DNA of 15,564 nt. Source: an uncultured bacterium. Lineage in GTDB: Bacteria; Planctomycetota; Phycisphaerae; Phycisphaerales; SM1A02. Below, one piece after another: positions 12,985 through 15,564 of this stretch. Where the stretch lies: NCBI GenBank assembly GCA_903914045.1, contig CAIWNO010000146.1:1-15564 (forward strand). Reading direction: 5' to 3'. Positions within the stretch are counted from its first letter, which is position 1, and each line of letters starts with the position of its first letter. The notes beneath the pieces are model-generated. The model searched no databases, was not told the origin of the DNA, and was given only the letters and a program-made list of their open reading frames with translations. A program made the translations under genes and the position numbers.

Positions 12985-15564
12985 TCAAGCGTTTCCGGAA
13001 AGAAGTTCGCGCGGCGATTTTTTCAGCAGACGACGAACCGCTGGAATAGCCGCAAGAATTGTGAAAATAACCACCATCGCGGCGCCAATGATCCATGGAA
13101 TGACTGGGAAAATGGCCACCAGATTTAGCCCGATCAAGTCGCGGTACAAAATGCATCCAGCCCACGCCAATTCCCAACCCAACCCTGTGCCGCCAACAAT
13201 CGCCGTCATGGCAATCATGCCCGCTTCGGCAAGCACCAATCCGGCCACGGAATTTCTACTTGCGCCCGTGGCGCGCAGCACTCCAAACTCATAGCCGCGA
13301 CCAGACACTTGCGCAGCGATCACATTGCCAACGCCAAAACATCCAAGCAGCAACGCCGCGAACGCGATGGCGCCGCCCATTCCAAGAATGACTTTGCCAA
13401 CTTCATCCACCTGCGTGCGAATGCCGCGGCCGCTTGCAAACAAAGCGCCGGGCACCGCGTTGGCAACCGCGGCTGCCAATTCCTCATCCTGTTTGTCGGA
13501 ACCGATCGGTCCTAAATCCATTTGCATGATGACCGCATCGCGCACGCCAAAATTTTTCGCAACCGCCGACAAATCCATGAACACGCAACTCATGGCGTGC
13601 TCCATGTAGACGCTGCGAATTCCAAAAACTTGCGTGGCCATGTCCAAGCCCGCGCTTGACACAACGCCAACCACTTTCATGGTCACGCGGCTTTTGGGTC
13701 CCATCAAATCAATCGAATCGCCCACATCAATTCCACGTGCGGTCAGAAATTGCTCCGCAACCAACACGCCTTCGCCGCTTTTCAATTGCGCCAGCGCCGT
13801 TTCCGGCGACCCACGAATCCAATCCAAGCGATTCATTTTTAAGAAGGAATCAGGCTCAAAACCAACGCAAATCACATTGGGCGGGGCGATGGATTGCACG
13901 CCCAGGGCCATCTTTGAATCAGTCTTGAGCGGCAAGTATCCAACCGCCGCTGCATTGCGCACGCCTGGAAGTTTTCGCAGCGCCTCTTGATCGCGCGGAC
14001 TTAAACCGCTGACGCGAAACGCGAACGCGTCGCCAAATTTCACCTTGGAGCGAATTTCGTTCAACACGCTTTCGCCATTGCTCCACGAGCTCACCAAAAT
14101 ACTCATGCCCATCATCAAAGCGCCAGCGGTCAAGCCCAGTCGATACGGCGCGCGCATGACACCACCACGCAACAACCCCTTGGGTAATTCACACAGTGTT
14201 GTCAACGGCCCGCTGAACAACACACCGACCATTTGCATTATGGGCACGCACAATAGAAACCATCCAATATGAATGATCGGTAAGCCGGCCAACGCATGCA
14301 GCCAAAATTTATGCTGCGTGTCGGTTGGCAGCGTCAGCACAAGCACCTCAAAACTTGCGCACGCAATTCCAACTGCAAGACAAATCCAAATTCCAGCGCG
14401 CCATACCGGTGTCGCTCTGCGGCGCAGTGCTTCCAATGGCGAAGTTTGCGAAGCGATGCGCGCGGGGTTGAGCGCCCCAAGCAATCCAGCCATCACCGAT
14501 CCGCCAAGAGCCAATCCCGCGCCCAACCACGAAGGTGTAAATCCCTCGGGCAAACTCTCGCGAAACCACCAAGTCACCAGCCACGCACCAGCAAATCCAA
14601 AGGGAATTCCCACAATTCCAGCGGTACTGCTTAGGACCACGCCTGCGCAACATTGTCCCGCGAAAAGTTGTCCGCGTGATGCGCCCAAGCAGCGCAGTGT
14701 GGCCAGTTCGCGTTCCAATTCCGCAACCGCGGTGGTCATGCCAACGCCAACAATGAACGAGCATGCAAGAAATGCAATCACCGTAGCCAGCGTGAATCCA
14801 AGTTGTCCCGCCAACACTTGTTTGTCCATGCCAGAGGTCGCCATCTCCGCTGGCTCAAGCAACATGTCAGGTTCGACATCTTGCGAATGAGTCTTGCACC
14901 ATGCGCCAATATCCGTTCTTGGCTTGAGCAAAATAGCGACTTGCGTAACCTCGTCATCGCGACCCATGGCTTCATTCAGCGTGGAGCGATACAGAACCAC
15001 AGCTGGTTTCTGCAACGCTCCCAACATGGGTCGTTGCACAATTCCGCACACGACTAATTTCACCGGCGCGCCTAATCGCAGCACCAATAATTCATCGCCA
15101 ATTTTGGCGTCCAAGTTTTTCGCCGTCACCGAATCAAGCGCAATTTGATTGGCGTTGCTTGGTCGGTGGCCTTCCTGCATGGGCATGGGGTCAAAGCGTG
15201 GATTGGACAGCGGATCAATGCCACGCGCCTGCGCCGTGGTGCGACGCAATGTTCCAGCGGAATCACGCGCTCCATCGGCGCGGCTCAGCGTTACAGAGCC
15301 CAATCTGCGCGCGGAAACCGCCTCAACCTTGGGCCACGACCTCACCTGCTCCACAATGTCAGCTGAAAATGGCGCCGCTGATTGTTGCACCAATCGCGCG
15401 TCCACGTCTCCAAGCAAGTTGGTCAATTTTCCTTGCACATTGTTCTGCACTGTGCGCATGCCACTTCCAACAGCTGTCACCAGCATGCTTGCCATTGCGA
15501 TGGCGGCAAAGAGCAGCGCGCTTCTACCTGGGCGAGCGAACAATGTCCGCCGCGCGAAGCGCCA
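12985..15564 (-). CDS. ABC transporter permease, FtsX/MacB type, 5' end outside window
   Basis: This is the membrane subunit of an ABC system of the lipoprotein-release, macrolide or cell-division type. At least 859 aa are visible. The frame stays open to the window edge and reads WRFARRTLFARPGRS..., so the TTG at 15543 is probably internal. Numbered from that TTG, it has one N-terminal helix (8-29), an extracytoplasmic MacB-like domain (30-245), an FtsX domain with three helices (about 248-360, containing AELERELATLRCLGASRGQL), two or three middle helices (383-445), a further helix (470-487), a second extracytoplasmic domain (490-715) and a second FtsX domain (718-838, containing GYEFGVLRATGASRNSV). 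This duplicated ten-helix layout is typical of large FtsX permeases. The ATPase partner is expected upstream, outside the window. The transported substrate is unknown. Confidence 0.88.
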   Translation of the reverse strand, partial: WRFARRTLFARPGRSALLFAAIAMASMLVTAVGSGMRTVQNNVQGKLTNLLGDVDARLVQQSAAPFSADIVEQVRSWPKVEAVSARRLGSVTLSRADGARDSAGTLRRTTAQARGIDPLSNPRFDPMPMQEGHRPSNANQIALDSVTAKNLDAKIGDELLVLRLGAPVKLVVCGIVQRPMLGALQKPAVVLYRSTLNEAMGRDDEVTQVAILLKPRTDIGAWCKTHSQDVEPDMLLEPAEMATSGMDKQVLAGQLGFTLATVIAFLACSFIVGVGMTTAVAELERELATLRCLGASRGQLFAGQCCAGVVLSSTAGIVGIPFGFAGAWLVTWWFRESLPEGFTPSWLGAGLALGGSVMAGLLGALNPARIASQTSPLEALRRRATPVWRAGIWICLAVGIACASFEVLVLTLPTDTQHKFWLHALAGLPIIHIGWFLLCVPIMQMVGVLFSGPLTTLCELPKGLLRGGVMRAPYRLGLTAGALMMGMSILVSSWSNGESVLNEIRSKVKFGDAFAFRVSGLSPRDQEALRKLPGVRNAAAVGYLPLKTDSKMALGVQSIAPPNVICVGFEPDSFLKMNRLDWIRGSPETALAQLKSGEGVLVAEQFLTARGIDVGDSIDLMGPKSRVTMKVVGVVSSAGLDMATQVFGIRSVYMEHAMSCVFMDLSAVAKNFGVRDAVIMQMDLGPIGSDKQDEELAAAVANAVPGALFASGRGIRTQVDEVGKVILGMGGAIAFAALLLGCFGVGNVIAAQVSGRGYEFGVLRATGASRNSVAGLVLAEAGMIAMTAIVGGTGLGWELAWAGCILYRDLIGLNLVAIFPVIPWIIGAAMVVIFTILAAIPAVRRLLKKSPRELLSGNA

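Overview
The window looks like core chromosome of a free-living bacterium. The gene set is housekeeping: glycolysis, phospholipid and purine synthesis, nucleotide excision repair, a small PTS branch and a ribosome hibernation factor. Coding sequence favours codons such as GCG, CGC and GGC at moderate GC. GTG and TTG starts appear beside ATG, and Shine-Dalgarno sequences are often weak. The form of PurN, and the linkage of hpf, an EIIA-Ntr-like gene, an HPr gene and gpsA without rpoN, suggest a planctomycete, perhaps of the Phycisphaerae. That placement is an inference of modest confidence. No mobile element, CRISPR array, tRNA or rRNA was seen.

Layout. At the left, on the + strand, a class I fructose-bisphosphate aldolase (3-1073) is joined by an ATGA overlap to a small lipoprotein with a SecDF-P1-like domain (1070-1570). 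A long minus-strand block converges on this pair. Read in the direction of transcription from the right edge, it holds an ABC transporter permease of the FtsX/MacB type (cut by the window edge), uvrB, then after a break uvrA, an acyl-CoA thioesterase, purN, hpf, ptsN-like EIIA, HPr, gpsA, and a heavy-metal-type P1B ATPase. Tight spacing or ATGA overlaps (thioesterase/purN and HPr/gpsA) point to two operons: uvrA-thioesterase-purN and hpf-EIIA-HPr-gpsA.

The one place that breaks the pattern lies between uvrA and uvrB (10253-10841). Here a + strand unit appears to be inserted: a TATAAT hexamer overlapping an 18-bp near-palindrome, a leader with nested GGCAG/CTGCC stems, a 62-aa ORF of unknown function with codon use unlike its neighbours, and an intrinsic terminator. 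The same palindrome lies upstream of uvrA and might control both directions. This is the best candidate for something undescribed. The second is the P1B ATPase, whose membrane metal-binding positions differ from the usual ones (Cys-Pro-Gly instead of Cys-Pro-Cys, and Gln where ZntA has its metal-binding Asp).
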